A DNA stretch of 64,000 bases, taken from contig JBBRYS010000006.1 in assembly GCA_038237475.1 (NCBI GenBank), forward strand, positions 62,001 through 126,000, written 5' to 3'. Of this stretch, positions 1 through 8,336 are shown in pieces (within the stretch, counting starts at the first letter, position 1; each line of letters begins with the position of its first letter). The notes under the pieces were generated by a model, which worked only from the letters and a program-made list of their open reading frames with translations, had not been told where the DNA came from and did no database searches. Both the position numbers and the translations under genes were made by a program. The stretch is from JAOAPY01 sp038237475. Its GTDB lineage: Bacteria > Acidobacteriota > Blastocatellia > Pyrinomonadales > Pyrinomonadaceae.

Positions 1-1784
1 TCGAGGCTGAGAAAGTGCTGAGCAACGACGCGCTATTCCAGGAACTTGTCCAGCAGCACAGTCGCGCGTACGTAAAGAAAAGCCTGGCGCAAACGGAAAA
101 CCAGACGGTACTTTTTCCTAAGCCGAGGGAACCGAAGGTCGAGCCTTACTCAGTCAAACAGACTTACGGAAAGGTGCTTCGCCTCGTCGAAGAGGCATTC
201 AATAAGGACAAGCCGCTCTTCAATCTTGCGATCTACTATCCGTTCGAATACGCCGGCAGCAGTGTTGAGTTTGACGCGTTCGAGGAGAACCGCCAGAAAC
301 AGGTTGTCGGACTTATTCGCACTTCCTTCCTTAAGCGGTTCGAAAGCTCCGTTGAGGCCTTTACGACTTCTTGCTGGAATCTGCTTCGAAAACTGTACGC
401 TTGGGTAGAAGTGCATGCCGAAACCGCGCATGAAAAGCGGCAGCTTGATGTTTGGAAGCGGCAAAACGCAGAACTCATTGGTTACATCCACGACCATCAA
501 CGAGAGCTTTTTGGTGATGCCGAGGATGAAATTGAAGAGGACATTGTGCCCCCGGAAATGCTCGAAGATGTTGAGCGGGTTGACCGTGCTGAGTTCAACG
601 TCAGCGACATCATTGACGACACCATTTCGGACCTCAACCAAGTCGCGATCTTTCTTCGCGAGTTACGCGATTTCACGCCGTCCCAGGATAAGAAGCTCAC
701 TGCTTTGATCAAACTGCTCAAGTCCGACTCCGTGCTCAAGGACAACAAGGTTCTGATCTTCAGCGAGTTCATGCACACCGCACGCTATCTTGAGAAGCAG
801 TTAATCGAAGCTGGGATAAGCGGAGTAGAGGAGATCGACAGCGCCATCAAAGGTGATCGCGGTCAAATCATTCGTCGGTTCTCGCCTTACTACAATGGCT
901 CTTCCAGTGCACAGTTAGCGGCTAAAGGTCTCTCCGAAATTCGCGTCTTGGTTTCAACCGACGTGCTCTCAGAAGGCTTGAACCTCCAGGATGCGACTCG
1001 CCTGATCAATTACGACCTCCACTGGAACCCGGTGCGACTCATGCAGCGCATTGGTCGTGTTGACCGGCGCATGAATCCTGATATCGAAGCCCGGATACTC
1101 GCTGATCATCCCGAACAGAAAAAGATTCGCGGTGAAATTGCCTATTGGAATTTCCTGCCCCCGGAAGAACTAGACGACCTGCTCAAGCTCTATGGCAAGG
1201 TTGCAAAGAAAACCCTGAGGATTTCAAAGACGCTGGGAATCGAAGGTCGGAAGCTCCTGAAACCAACGGACGACTTTGACGATCTCCGTGAGTTTCATCA
1301 GGAGTACGAGGGCACAGAGTCTGCGATCGAAAAGATGCATCTGGAATTGCAGGAGCTTTTCCGCAACGATCCGGAGCTGCAGGGCAGATTGGCTAAATTG
1401 CCCGGACGAGTTTTCAGCGGCAAAGAACACCCGGCTGCCAATTCGAAGGCGGTCTTCTTCTGCTACGCGCTTCCCGGCCGGAATCCCGGACTTGCGTTGG
1501 ATGACGATGACGGCGGAGGTGCTGAGGAATGGAGTACCGAAGCAGGATTAGTGCAGTGGTATCTCTACGATTTGGCCAAAGAGAAAATTCTCGAGGATGC
1601 TACAGCCATGTGGGACGTGATTCGCTGTGCCCCTGAGACGCCGCGCCATTGCTCCATCCAGAAGGAAACACTGAGCGAGCTTCGGAAGAAGATTGAGAAG
1701 CACCTCAAGGACACTTACCTGAAGAAGGTGCAGGCGCCTCAGGGAGTGAAGGCCACCCTCAAGGCGTGGATGGAGCTTTCCTAG
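1..1784 (+). CDS. SNF2-type DEAD/H helicase, C-terminal part (5' truncated by window edge)
   Basis: The frame is open to the left edge (codons upstream of a GTG at 15 read E-A-E-K), so this is the 3' part of a larger helicase gene. The helicase C lobe is clear: motif IV-like DNKVLIFSEFMHTARYLEK, then VLVSTDVLSEGLNLQDA and the motif VI arginines in LMQRIGRVDRRMNP. The ATPase N lobe lies outside the window. A long helical C-terminal tail follows. SNF2-like helicases of this type sit beside Eco57I-like methyltransferases in restriction and DISARM-like loci, and such a methyltransferase lies 0.8 kb downstream on the same strand. An ATP-dependent DNA translocase in a defence operon is inferred. 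Whether it is drmD of class 1 DISARM cannot be decided from the part visible. Confidence 0.85.
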   Translation, partial: EAEKVLSNDALFQELVQQHSRAYVKKSLAQTENQTVLFPKPREPKVEPYSVKQTYGKVLRLVEEAFNKDKPLFNLAIYYPFEYAGSSVEFDAFEENRQKQVVGLIRTSFLKRFESSVEAFTTSCWNLLRKLYAWVEVHAETAHEKRQLDVWKRQNAELIGYIHDHQRELFGDAEDEIEEDIVPPEMLEDVERVDRAEFNVSDIIDDTISDLNQVAIFLRELRDFTPSQDKKLTALIKLLKSDSVLKDNKVLIFSEFMHTARYLEKQLIEAGISGVEEIDSAIKGDRGQIIRRFSPYYNGSSSAQLAAKGLSEIRVLVSTDVLSEGLNLQDATRLINYDLHWNPVRLMQRIGRVDRRMNPDIEARILADHPEQKKIRGEIAYWNFLPPEELDDLLKLYGKVAKKTLRISKTLGIEGRKLLKPTDDFDDLREFHQEYEGTESAIEKMHLELQELFRNDPELQGRLAKLPGRVFSGKEHPAANSKAVFFCYALPGRNPGLALDDDDGGGAEEWSTEAGLVQWYLYDLAKEKILEDATAMWDVIRCAPETPRHCSIQKETLSELRKKIEKHLKDTYLKKVQAPQGVKATLKAWMELS

Positions 1785-1841
1785 CCCATCGTTCGAAGTT
1801 AGAATGGAGCCAATGAAAGTATCCGCCCGGAGTTATTAGAG

Positions 1842-2126
1842 ATGTCCACCGTCGAAGAAATACTGAATGCAGTTAGAGACCTGCCGCCGCAGGAGCAGGC
1901 CGAGGTTAAGCGTAGGCTTGAGGGTTTGCTTGCCGAACCGGACAAAGCACCTCTCGATGAAACCCGGCAAGCTGGCGATCTGGACCAGCGCATTCAGCGT
2001 GCCCTTTATGACGCGGGCTTGATTAGCGAGATCAAGCCTCGCGTAAAGCGTCCGCGCGCGCGCCGGCCCCCCATCAAAATTAAGGGGAGGCCTCTTTCTG
2101 AAACTATCATCGAGGATCGGCGATAG
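1842..2126 (+). CDS. Antitoxin-like protein of a PIN-toxin pair
   Basis: A 94-residue protein. The N-terminal helix (VEEILNAVRDLPPQEQAEVK) resembles addiction-module antitoxin subunits. The tail KIKGRPLSETIIEDRR resembles the RPxSExxIEDRR ending of antitoxins paired with PIN toxins, where the C-terminal segment usually occupies the toxin active site. The stop (TAG, 2124-2126) directly abuts the GTG of the PIN gene, so translation is probably coupled. It begins 57 nt after the helicase stop on the same strand, so it may be read from the helicase transcript as well as from its own promoter. The antitoxin role is inferred from tail motif and arrangement. Confidence 0.75.
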   Translation: MSTVEEILNAVRDLPPQEQAEVKRRLEGLLAEPDKAPLDETRQAGDLDQRIQRALYDAGLISEIKPRVKRPRARRPPIKIKGRPLSETIIEDRR

Positions 2127-2585
2127 GTGCCCGCCTATTTTTTCGATAGCAGCGCTATTGTAAAGTTCTACGTTGCTGAGAGCGGCACAACCTGGGTTCG
2201 CTCCTTCACCGATTTCGAAGAGAACATTATTCACGTTTCCGGGCTCGCCAGGGTTGAAACCATCTCGGCATTGACAAGGCGGCTTCGTCGGAGCGACATA
2301 GCTCAAGCCGAATTCAACGAGGCGTGCGACGACTTGCAGCAGGACTTCGCCACTCAGTATCGAATTGTGGCGCTGACGGACGAGATTATTGAGGATGCCG
2401 CCGCACTGGCGCGGAAACACGGTCTTCGCGCCTATGATGCTGTCCAACTAGCAGCGGCGTTGGACACCAGCCGCATCGTCTACCAAGTGCAGTCAACTCA
2501 ACTGACATTGATAAGTGCCGATCTCGACCTTAACGCTGCGGCCCTCGCTGAAGGCTTCCAGATCGAAGATCCAAATACCCACTAA
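2127..2585 (+). CDS. PIN-domain ribonuclease toxin (VapC-like)
   Basis: A 152-residue PIN domain. The acidic residues expected for a Mg-dependent RNase are present: D7 in YFFDSSAIVK, E44 in VETISAL, D104 in RAYDAVQLAAAL and D132/D134 in SADLDLN. The family cleaves tRNA or rRNA and is neutralised by its partner antitoxin. The GTG start follows the antitoxin stop with no gap. The gene ends 15 nt before the methyltransferase start, so the toxin-antitoxin pair is embedded between helicase and methyltransferase genes. It could act as an addiction device for the island or as an effector released when the island is disturbed. The PIN assignment is strong; the physiological role is inferred. Confidence 0.88.
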   Translation: MPAYFFDSSAIVKFYVAESGTTWVRSFTDFEENIIHVSGLARVETISALTRRLRRSDIAQAEFNEACDDLQQDFATQYRIVALTDEIIEDAAALARKHGLRAYDAVQLAAALDTSRIVYQVQSTQLTLISADLDLNAAALAEGFQIEDPNTH

Positions 2586-2600
2586 CTCCCACAAGCAAAC

Positions 2601-5600
2601 ATGAACCAAGACCTCGAACGCCTCCGCTCAATCAAGAGCTTTCCCTCACTCGTCAAGTATCTCGGCGATGAACTCGACTGGGAGTTCGAAACAGAAGACG
2701 TCGAAGATCTAACTTACGAGTACAACGCTGCGGAATTTGGACTCGATACCAAGAGCGCCGCCGCGATTCGCGAAATCAAACAACTTCGCCCTCTGGTTGA
2801 TAAGCAACCTTGGGGCATTTTCTATCTTGATTTTGCCGGAGAAAAAATTTCGGTCTCTGCCTTGCGCGGAATCCTGCGCGGACTCGTTGCAAAAAAGCGT
2901 GCGTCGGCGAACCAGTCGGAAATGCAGAAGTGGCAGGTGGAGAACTTATTGTTCATCTGCACCAGCGACGACTTCAGCAATTTCAACTTTGGTTACTTTC
3001 GCGGTTCTCAGACGAATCGCGCAGTCCTTTCAACGTTCGGCTGGCACCATGGAGATACACACCTTCGAACGCTCGCGGAATACAATCTTCCCGCGCTTCG
3101 TTTTCCTTCCAACCTAAATGATGCCGAGGGCTGGCTTAAGGCGTGGCGTAAGGCGTTCGACGTTGAGGCAGTCACCAACAAATTTTTCTCGGACTATCAC
3201 GATGTATTTCTGTCGGTGGAAAAAGAGGTGAAGGCAAGCATCAAGGCAGACGAACCGGCCCGGCTCTATACACAGCGATTGTTCAATCGCTTGATGTTTC
3301 TCTATTTCATCCAGAAGAAAGGCTGGCTGTCTTTCAATGGGAACAAAAACTATTTGCGGACGCTTTTCGATGTCACCGAGGTTAACAAGGAGAACTTTTT
3401 CAAGGACCGGCTCTATTGGCTATTCTTCAGTGGCATGAGCAATGTCGCTGAGTCGCGCGAGGTCCACAGCTTGGAAATACTGCGCGAGAGGCGCGGGGAT
3501 GTGCCTTACCTGAACGGCGGCCTGTTCGATATGGAAGATACTTGGGACGAACGCGACAAGGTCAAGATCCCGAATGCGTCCTTCCGAATCATTCTTGACT
3601 TGTTTGAGCGCTATAACTTCACGGTCGAAGAATCCACGCCGCTCAATGTGCAGGTCGCTGTTGATCCTGAGATGCTCGGCAAAGTGTTTGAAGAACTCGT
3701 CACTGGGCGGCATGAATCGGGCAGCTACTATACGCCGCGCCAGATCGTCAGCTTCATGTGCCGTGAGGCGTTGAAACACTACCTTGCGAGCACGGCCGGA
3801 GCGGAAGACGCGGCACGTTTCGTTGACGATGGCGATGCGTCGGGCCTACAGAATCCCGAGGGTGTGCTTGAAGCTTTGCGGCGCGTACGCGTGTGCGATC
3901 CGGCGTGCGGTAGTGGGGCGTATCTGCTGGGCATGATGCAGGAACTTGTCCGCTTGCGTGGCGCGCTGTTCATCTCGCAAAGCATCGGCGACGATTCAGC
4001 CTACAAGATCAAGCGTTCAATCATCGAGAACAATCTTTACGGCGTGGACAAAGACCCGTTCGCCGTGCAGATCGCCGCGTTGCGTCTATGGCTAAGTCTG
4101 GCCATAGATTCCGAGAAACCGCAGCCACTCCCGAACCTCGATTTCAAGGTCAGGGAGGGTGACAGCCTGATTGCGCCCGCGCCCTCTGCAAATGAGAAGA
4201 GCCTCTTTTTTAACCGGCGGCAGCAGGTGCGCGATTACGTAGACCTGAAGATCAGATTTGGACGCGCGGACGGCGAACAGAAGCGCGCGCTGCGTGAACA
4301 GATTGACCTCTTGCGTATCGAAATCGCTGCGGCGTTGAAACACACAGCGCCACGTCCGAGCGACGCAAAGATTGAATTCACGCGTCGCCACGCGGAAGAG
4401 TTACCGAAGCAAATCCGCGCCGTCAACCGCGAGGGGGACAAGATGAAGGCGGCGAAGTTGCAAAAGGAGCTGCAAACTGTCAACCGTCAACTCGCAGCCT
4501 GGGACAAGGCGGGCGCGGAGAAAGAGATTGGCTTCGATTGGGCGGTCGAGTTCGCGGAAGTCTTCATGCCGCCAGTGCGCGGAGACCGGCGTATGGATGA
4601 TGCTTTCGCGTTTCTCAACGACTACGACCGGCAAGGCACGATGCTTGAGCACGAGATGGCGGAAGAGGGCGGGGGCTTCGATATTGTTCTGGCTAATCCA
4701 CCTTATGGCATTGATGTTGAGGCGCGTTATGCACGTCTCTTAGGTACTAAAGATTCTTATCCAGCTTTCTTAATACGGGCTACTGAAATCTCAAAAGAGA
4801 ATGCTCAATGTTGCTATATCGTTCCCACCTCATGGGAAACTGGAGAGAGATTCCAGCAATTCCGAAAGAGATTCTTTGAGGCTTCAAGTTTCGAGACGGT
4901 TGTGAATTTGCCGTATGACGTTTTTAGGGAAGCTTACGTTGATACTTGCATAGTCAGATTTGGCGCAAAAGCGTTTCAAATTCCAGAGTACACCGTAGCG
5001 GTATTAAAGAAAAAATCAACCCTAGAAGACCTATTCCTACCGGAGTATCTCCAACCGATACCATTTTCGGCGATTGAAGAGGATTCGCTCTTCCGTGTAC
5101 TGCTATCTCCTGTTGCAGGGCGCATCCTCTCCATGTGTAAGACCACACAGGCTGTGCCTCTGAGTGCTATCACAGCATCGAAGCGCGGTATCGAGGCTTA
5201 TCAGTTTGATATTAGAGAACTGCCACCGCGCCGTGAAAAGGGATGGATGCCATACTTCGATGGCAGCGTGAGACGCTTTTTTGTGGGAGAAGAATCGCTT
5301 AAGTATGTTCAAGGGACGGAAGGCTTTCAACCGTTCAATACCGGCGAGCGAATTGCCATTCGTCGTATTGTGAGTCGAGCGAATAGGATAATGTGTGCGC
5401 TGTTAACGGAAGAATGCATAGTCAAGAAAGACTTATACATCTTCAAAGTGAATCCAGAATCCGACAGCACATGGAACGTCCGCTATGTTTTAGGACTGTT
5501 AAATTCTCAATTGCTTTCTTTTCTCTACTTGGCACGTTCGTCTGCTGCTACAAAAGATGATTATCGGCAGTTATCCTTAGGCGGGGTTAGAGAGCTGCCG

Positions 5601-5810
5601 ATAAGGCGTGCAGCAGCAAAAGAACAAACAGTAATCATCAAGAACGCTACTGAACTGGAACGCCTGTACTCGCTCAATACGCCAACCCACGAAAACAAAG
5701 AACGGCTGTCTCTGACTGAAAAAGAATTAGACGATGCTGTCTTCGACATCTACGAGGTTTCTAATGAGGATAGAGAGCATATTCAGCACTGGCTTACACA
5801 GGATGGGTAG
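2601..5810 (+). CDS. Eco57I-type N6-adenine DNA methyltransferase (restriction-modification/defence)
   Basis: A 1069-residue gamma-class adenine methyltransferase. The SAM-binding motif I (VCDPACGSGAYLLGMM) is near residue 431 and the catalytic motif IV (LANPPYG) near 697. An N-terminal domain of about 350 residues, a helical segment around 540-640 and a C-terminal target-recognition-like region (about 750-1040) surround the core. I see no convincing PD-(D/E)XK motif, so modification without cleavage is possible, with the upstream helicase as partner. Its 15-nt spacing from the PIN gene suggests co-transcription. The end (VFDIYEVSNEDREHIQHWL) looks like a natural family C terminus, yet the frame stays open after its TAG (see the ORF at 6105). 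Class 1 DISARM drmMI is a relative to consider, but no drmA/B/C follows. Confidence 0.9.
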   Translation: MNQDLERLRSIKSFPSLVKYLGDELDWEFETEDVEDLTYEYNAAEFGLDTKSAAAIREIKQLRPLVDKQPWGIFYLDFAGEKISVSALRGILRGLVAKKRASANQSEMQKWQVENLLFICTSDDFSNFNFGYFRGSQTNRAVLSTFGWHHGDTHLRTLAEYNLPALRFPSNLNDAEGWLKAWRKAFDVEAVTNKFFSDYHDVFLSVEKEVKASIKADEPARLYTQRLFNRLMFLYFIQKKGWLSFNGNKNYLRTLFDVTEVNKENFFKDRLYWLFFSGMSNVAESREVHSLEILRERRGDVPYLNGGLFDMEDTWDERDKVKIPNASFRIILDLFERYNFTVEESTPLNVQVAVDPEMLGKVFEELVTGRHESGSYYTPRQIVSFMCREALKHYLASTAGAEDAARFVDDGDASGLQNPEGVLEALRRVRVCDPACGSGAYLLGMMQELVRLRGALFISQSIGDDSAYKIKRSIIENNLYGVDKDPFAVQIAALRLWLSLAIDSEKPQPLPNLDFKVREGDSLIAPAPSANEKSLFFNRRQQVRDYVDLKIRFGRADGEQKRALREQIDLLRIEIAAALKHTAPRPSDAKIEFTRRHAEELPKQIRAVNREGDKMKAAKLQKELQTVNRQLAAWDKAGAEKEIGFDWAVEFAEVFMPPVRGDRRMDDAFAFLNDYDRQGTMLEHEMAEEGGGFDIVLANPPYGIDVEARYARLLGTKDSYPAFLIRATEISKENAQCCYIVPTSWETGERFQQFRKRFFEASSFETVVNLPYDVFREAYVDTCIVRFGAKAFQIPEYTVAVLKKKSTLEDLFLPEYLQPIPFSAIEEDSLFRVLLSPVAGRILSMCKTTQAVPLSAITASKRGIEAYQFDIRELPPRREKGWMPYFDGSVRRFFVGEESLKYVQGTEGFQPFNTGERIAIRRIVSRANRIMCALLTEECIVKKDLYIFKVNPESDSTWNVRYVLGLLNSQLLSFLYLARSSAATKDDYRQLSLGGVRELPIRRAAAKEQTVIIKNATELERLYSLNTPTHENKERLSLTEKELDDAVFDIYEVSNEDREHIQHWLTQDG

Positions 5811-6030
5811 CAGCGATCCAAGCCCTTTCGCCTCGAGGCTTCGCCGGACGCCGTCGCCGAAGCCAACGTAACGAAAGCGGCAATCTCTTCCTGGGATCGC
5901 GGGCGTGCGGGGTCCCCGGCGGGGCAGGGTCGCTGGGTTGCTCGACCCGCCCGCAATGAGCGCGATAGCGCGAACCGTCTTGCCAAGTCGAAACCGAAGG
6001 TCCAAACCGGCAACTCATCTGTCGCAAAAA

Positions 6031-6049
6031 AGCGGGCGAGACGCCCGCT
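6031..6049. repeat. Palindromic repeat (8-bp arms, 3-nt loop)
   Basis: A perfect inverted repeat, AGCGGGCG / CGCCCGCT around AGA, followed by TGTCCCAG. It looks like a REP-type interspersed palindrome and lies inside the open frame between the methyltransferase stop and the wHTH-like segment. Confidence 0.6.
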
Positions 6050-6104
6050 GTCCCAGCAAAGCGCCGGAGGGCTGCGAACGATCAATGATTATTCGCGTGA
6101 TGAG

Positions 6105-6305
6105 TTGATCACTACTTTGCTGAAAGGTATGGGCAAGAAGTGGTGGACAAGAGACGACGCCGTCCGCGCCGCCGCGCGTCGCCTTGGCTTCAGCCGAACC
6201 GGCCGACAAATACGCGACGCGTTCAAATCAGCAATCAACGGCGCCATCCGCCGCGGGTTGCTAGAGTGCGATGGCTACTATGTTCGTTATGTGAAATCTC
6301 CGTAA
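6105..6305 (+). CDS. Small wHTH-like ORF, possibly a detached C-terminal domain of the methyltransferase
   Basis: Read from a TTG at 6105 this gives 66 residues with a compact helical pattern (WWTRDDAVRAAARRLGF, SRTGRQIRDAFKSAING) and a short hairpin (LLECDGYYVRYVK). It resembles the winged-helix tails found at the C termini of restriction-associated helicases and nucleases. No good ribosome binding site precedes the TTG. The frame is the same as the methyltransferase's and is open without a stop from 5811, straight after the TAG at 5808-5810, so 165 codons are available. Possible readings are a separate small gene, a C-terminal domain cut off by an amber mutation, or a remnant. The linker region 5811-6080 is rich in charged and small residues and contains a palindromic repeat. 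Confidence 0.45.
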   Translation: MITTLLKGMGKKWWTRDDAVRAAARRLGFSRTGRQIRDAFKSAINGAIRRGLLECDGYYVRYVKSP

Positions 6306-6363
6306 GATCTTTTCATTACTTGAGTCTTATTTTGACTTGCTATCCTCATCTTAAAGGAGCTTC

Positions 6364-8061
6364 ATGGCCGTACCAATAGAGACACTTATCGTCGATCGAC
6401 CGCAACCGATTACGATCTCACCCAATGCTACCCTGAGAGAAGCCGTAGCGTTAATGATTGAAAATGATTTCAGTCAATTACCCATCGTGGAAGACGGGAA
6501 ACCCTACGGCAGTCCAGCCAGCTTCGTGACCAGCACATCCATTGCCCGGGCTGTTCGATACTTTGGAACGCCTCTCGTTGACCTCCGTGTCAGGGATGCC
6601 ACTGTGCCGGCGCGCACTGTGTCAGCCGACGAAGATTTGTTTTCCAAGATGGACGACTTACTTGAAGCTTATGCAGTGCTGGTACTTAATCCAGACTCAT
6701 CGATCGCCGGGATAGTAACCAACTACGACACAACTCAATACTTCCGACGACGCGCCGAGGACATGCTGCTGGTTGAAGACATCGAAACCACCCTAAAGGA
6801 CCATGTGAGGGTGGCCTTCGGCGGAGACGAAAACGATCCGAACGGATCCCTGCAAACTGCAATCAACGCCTTGAGCAGCTTTGTCGATACGATTCGAGAT
6901 GATTGCCGTAAGGCATTTCGCAAGTTTTGTGGAGGCAAAGCGATTCCCTTAATTGATGAGGAAGTGGTCGCCGTCGTTGACCAGGCATTCGCGGGTACGA
7001 CCAGTGACCGAAAGTTCGATGACCTTACACTAAACGAATATATTCAACTAGCCAGGAAGAACGAGGCATGGACGATCCTGGGACCACACTTTGGCGTTTC
7101 AGAGAAGGCCTTTCTGGAAATGCTGGAAGGTGTCCGAAAGACCCGTAACAAGCTCATGCATTTCAGACCGGATGTTACTTCTGTCGAGCGAGACCACCTC
7201 CGGTTTTGCGCCGAATGGTTTAAGAACCATCCACCGCTCCCATTGGAATCGGATGCGGCGGTTATAGAGTCGCCGGAGATAGTGGTTGCTGAGGCGGAAC
7301 CGGTCGAAACCATAGATCAAGCTGAGGGCGAAGAAGAGGCGCCCATTGAAGATGATGAGGCAATGCCTGTTGAGCCTGCTGAAAGCAAATATGCACCGCT
7401 CGCAGATTTTTTCCTAAAACTTCCTAAAAGACAGGAACGCCTGCTGATCCATTTCAATGAAATTGAAAATATCATTGGAGTCCCCCTCCCGACCGCTGCA
7501 CGCGATCACCGATCATGGTGGGCCAATGACGCCGCTTCCCACGTCCAATCTCGGCAATGGCTCAAAGTCAACTGGCGCGTAGTTTCAATTAACATGACCG
7601 CAGAAAAGGTCGTCTTTGCTCGCGCCCGGGATCGCGAGCAAGCCTACATTAGTTTTTTCAGCTCTGTACAAAACAAGCTGCGGGAACACTCTGAGTTCCC
7701 CCTTCATCCTTCCAACCCAACGGGTGCAAATTGGCTGACACTCGCTTATCTCTCCCCCGAGAACCAGCGCTTGATCTTGTCATTTGCGCATCGTCAGCGG
7801 CTTCGTTTGGAGTTCTATATTGACACTGGGGACGCAGAGGGCACCGATCGGGTCTTTGAAGCCCTATGTCGTCGTCGCTCTGCAATCGAGGCGGTCATCG
7901 GTCCCGCGCTCGAGTGGGAAAAGCTAGAGACCCGTCGTGCTTCAAGGATAGCTGTCTATACAGAAGGGGCGTTCAATGACGATGTTGAAAAGCTCGAATC
8001 ACTTGTGGATTGGTCTGTTGAAAATGCATTAAAGTTTCAGAGGGCTATTGATGGAGCTTGA
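6364..8061 (+). CDS. CBS pair - HEPN (Swt1-like) - DUF7662-like - DUF4268-like fusion protein
   Basis: A 565-residue protein with a good ribosome binding site (AAAGGAG). Residues 1-130 are two CBS repeats (LREAVALMIENDFSQLPIV; AVLVLNPDSSIAGIVTNYD), which in other proteins bind adenine nucleotides. Residues about 130-290 form a helical HEPN unit of the Swt1 type ending in VRKTRNKLMHFRP; R261 and H266 make the RX4H motif of HEPN ribonucleases. After an acidic linker (about 300-345) comes a DUF7662-like block (IENIIGVPLPTAARDHRSWW) near 368 and a DUF4268-like C terminus (about 425-560, LEFYIDTGD, PALEWEKL). DUF4268 occurs in restriction-type proteins. A nucleotide-gated RNase effector is an attractive inference; function is not established. 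It follows the methyltransferase on the same strand. Confidence 0.8.
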   Translation: MAVPIETLIVDRPQPITISPNATLREAVALMIENDFSQLPIVEDGKPYGSPASFVTSTSIARAVRYFGTPLVDLRVRDATVPARTVSADEDLFSKMDDLLEAYAVLVLNPDSSIAGIVTNYDTTQYFRRRAEDMLLVEDIETTLKDHVRVAFGGDENDPNGSLQTAINALSSFVDTIRDDCRKAFRKFCGGKAIPLIDEEVVAVVDQAFAGTTSDRKFDDLTLNEYIQLARKNEAWTILGPHFGVSEKAFLEMLEGVRKTRNKLMHFRPDVTSVERDHLRFCAEWFKNHPPLPLESDAAVIESPEIVVAEAEPVETIDQAEGEEEAPIEDDEAMPVEPAESKYAPLADFFLKLPKRQERLLIHFNEIENIIGVPLPTAARDHRSWWANDAASHVQSRQWLKVNWRVVSINMTAEKVVFARARDREQAYISFFSSVQNKLREHSEFPLHPSNPTGANWLTLAYLSPENQRLILSFAHRQRLRLEFYIDTGDAEGTDRVFEALCRRRSAIEAVIGPALEWEKLETRRASRIAVYTEGAFNDDVEKLESLVDWSVENALKFQRAIDGA

Positions 8062-8062
8062 A

Positions 8063-8079
8063 CGCCCATTCATTGGGCG
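8063..8079 (+). terminator. Hairpin just after the CBS-HEPN gene
   Basis: An inverted repeat CGCCCA / TGGGCG with a 5-nt loop starts two bases after the stop codon. No clear T-run follows, so termination is possible but weakly supported. Confidence 0.3.
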
Positions 8080-8171
8080 CGTTGGTGGATCTTTGGAAGT
8101 CGCTTCGTAGTGCGCTACGACCAGAGTACGCGCCTCGAAATTGAAAGTTTTGCCGCATCGACGATACAGCA

Positions 8172-8336
8172 ATGGGATTCTCCTTTCGAAAGAGCGTAGG
8201 GTTTGGCCCTTTTCGTCTCAACCTTTCAAAATCCGGTATAGGCGTGTCTGCCGGCGTTCGGGGTAGTGACGCATTGATGGTGTCACAAACTTTCAGTGTT
8301 CCGTCTCTGGTGTTGGGGTACTCCTGTTCCTCCTAA
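8172..8336 (+). pseudogene. Truncated DUF4236 protein
   Basis: A 54-codon ORF from an ATG at 8172. It begins MGFSFRKSVGFGPFRLNLSK, followed by SGIGVSAGVRG, matching the start of DUF4236 proteins (MGFRFRKSxxxGPxRINLSKSGxGVSxGxxG). The family then continues with a glycine-rich strand; here the frame drifts into an unrelated tail and stops at 8334, where the reverse-strand pseudogene ends. It looks like the leftover 5' end of a gene cut by the rearrangement that brought in the neighbouring minus-strand sequence. Function of the family is unknown. Confidence 0.6.

Noticed and set aside
5905..6108. 67-codon plus-strand ORF after the methyltransferase
   Set aside because: Composition is that of an out-of-frame reading of the linker and repeat; the other frame contains the wHTH-like segment.
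1..6305. Full class 1 DISARM locus
   Set aside because: A SNF2 helicase and an Eco57I-type methyltransferase fit drmD and drmMI, but no drmA, drmB or drmC follows and a toxin-antitoxin pair interrupts the order. The left side is cut, so relatedness is possible but not claimed.
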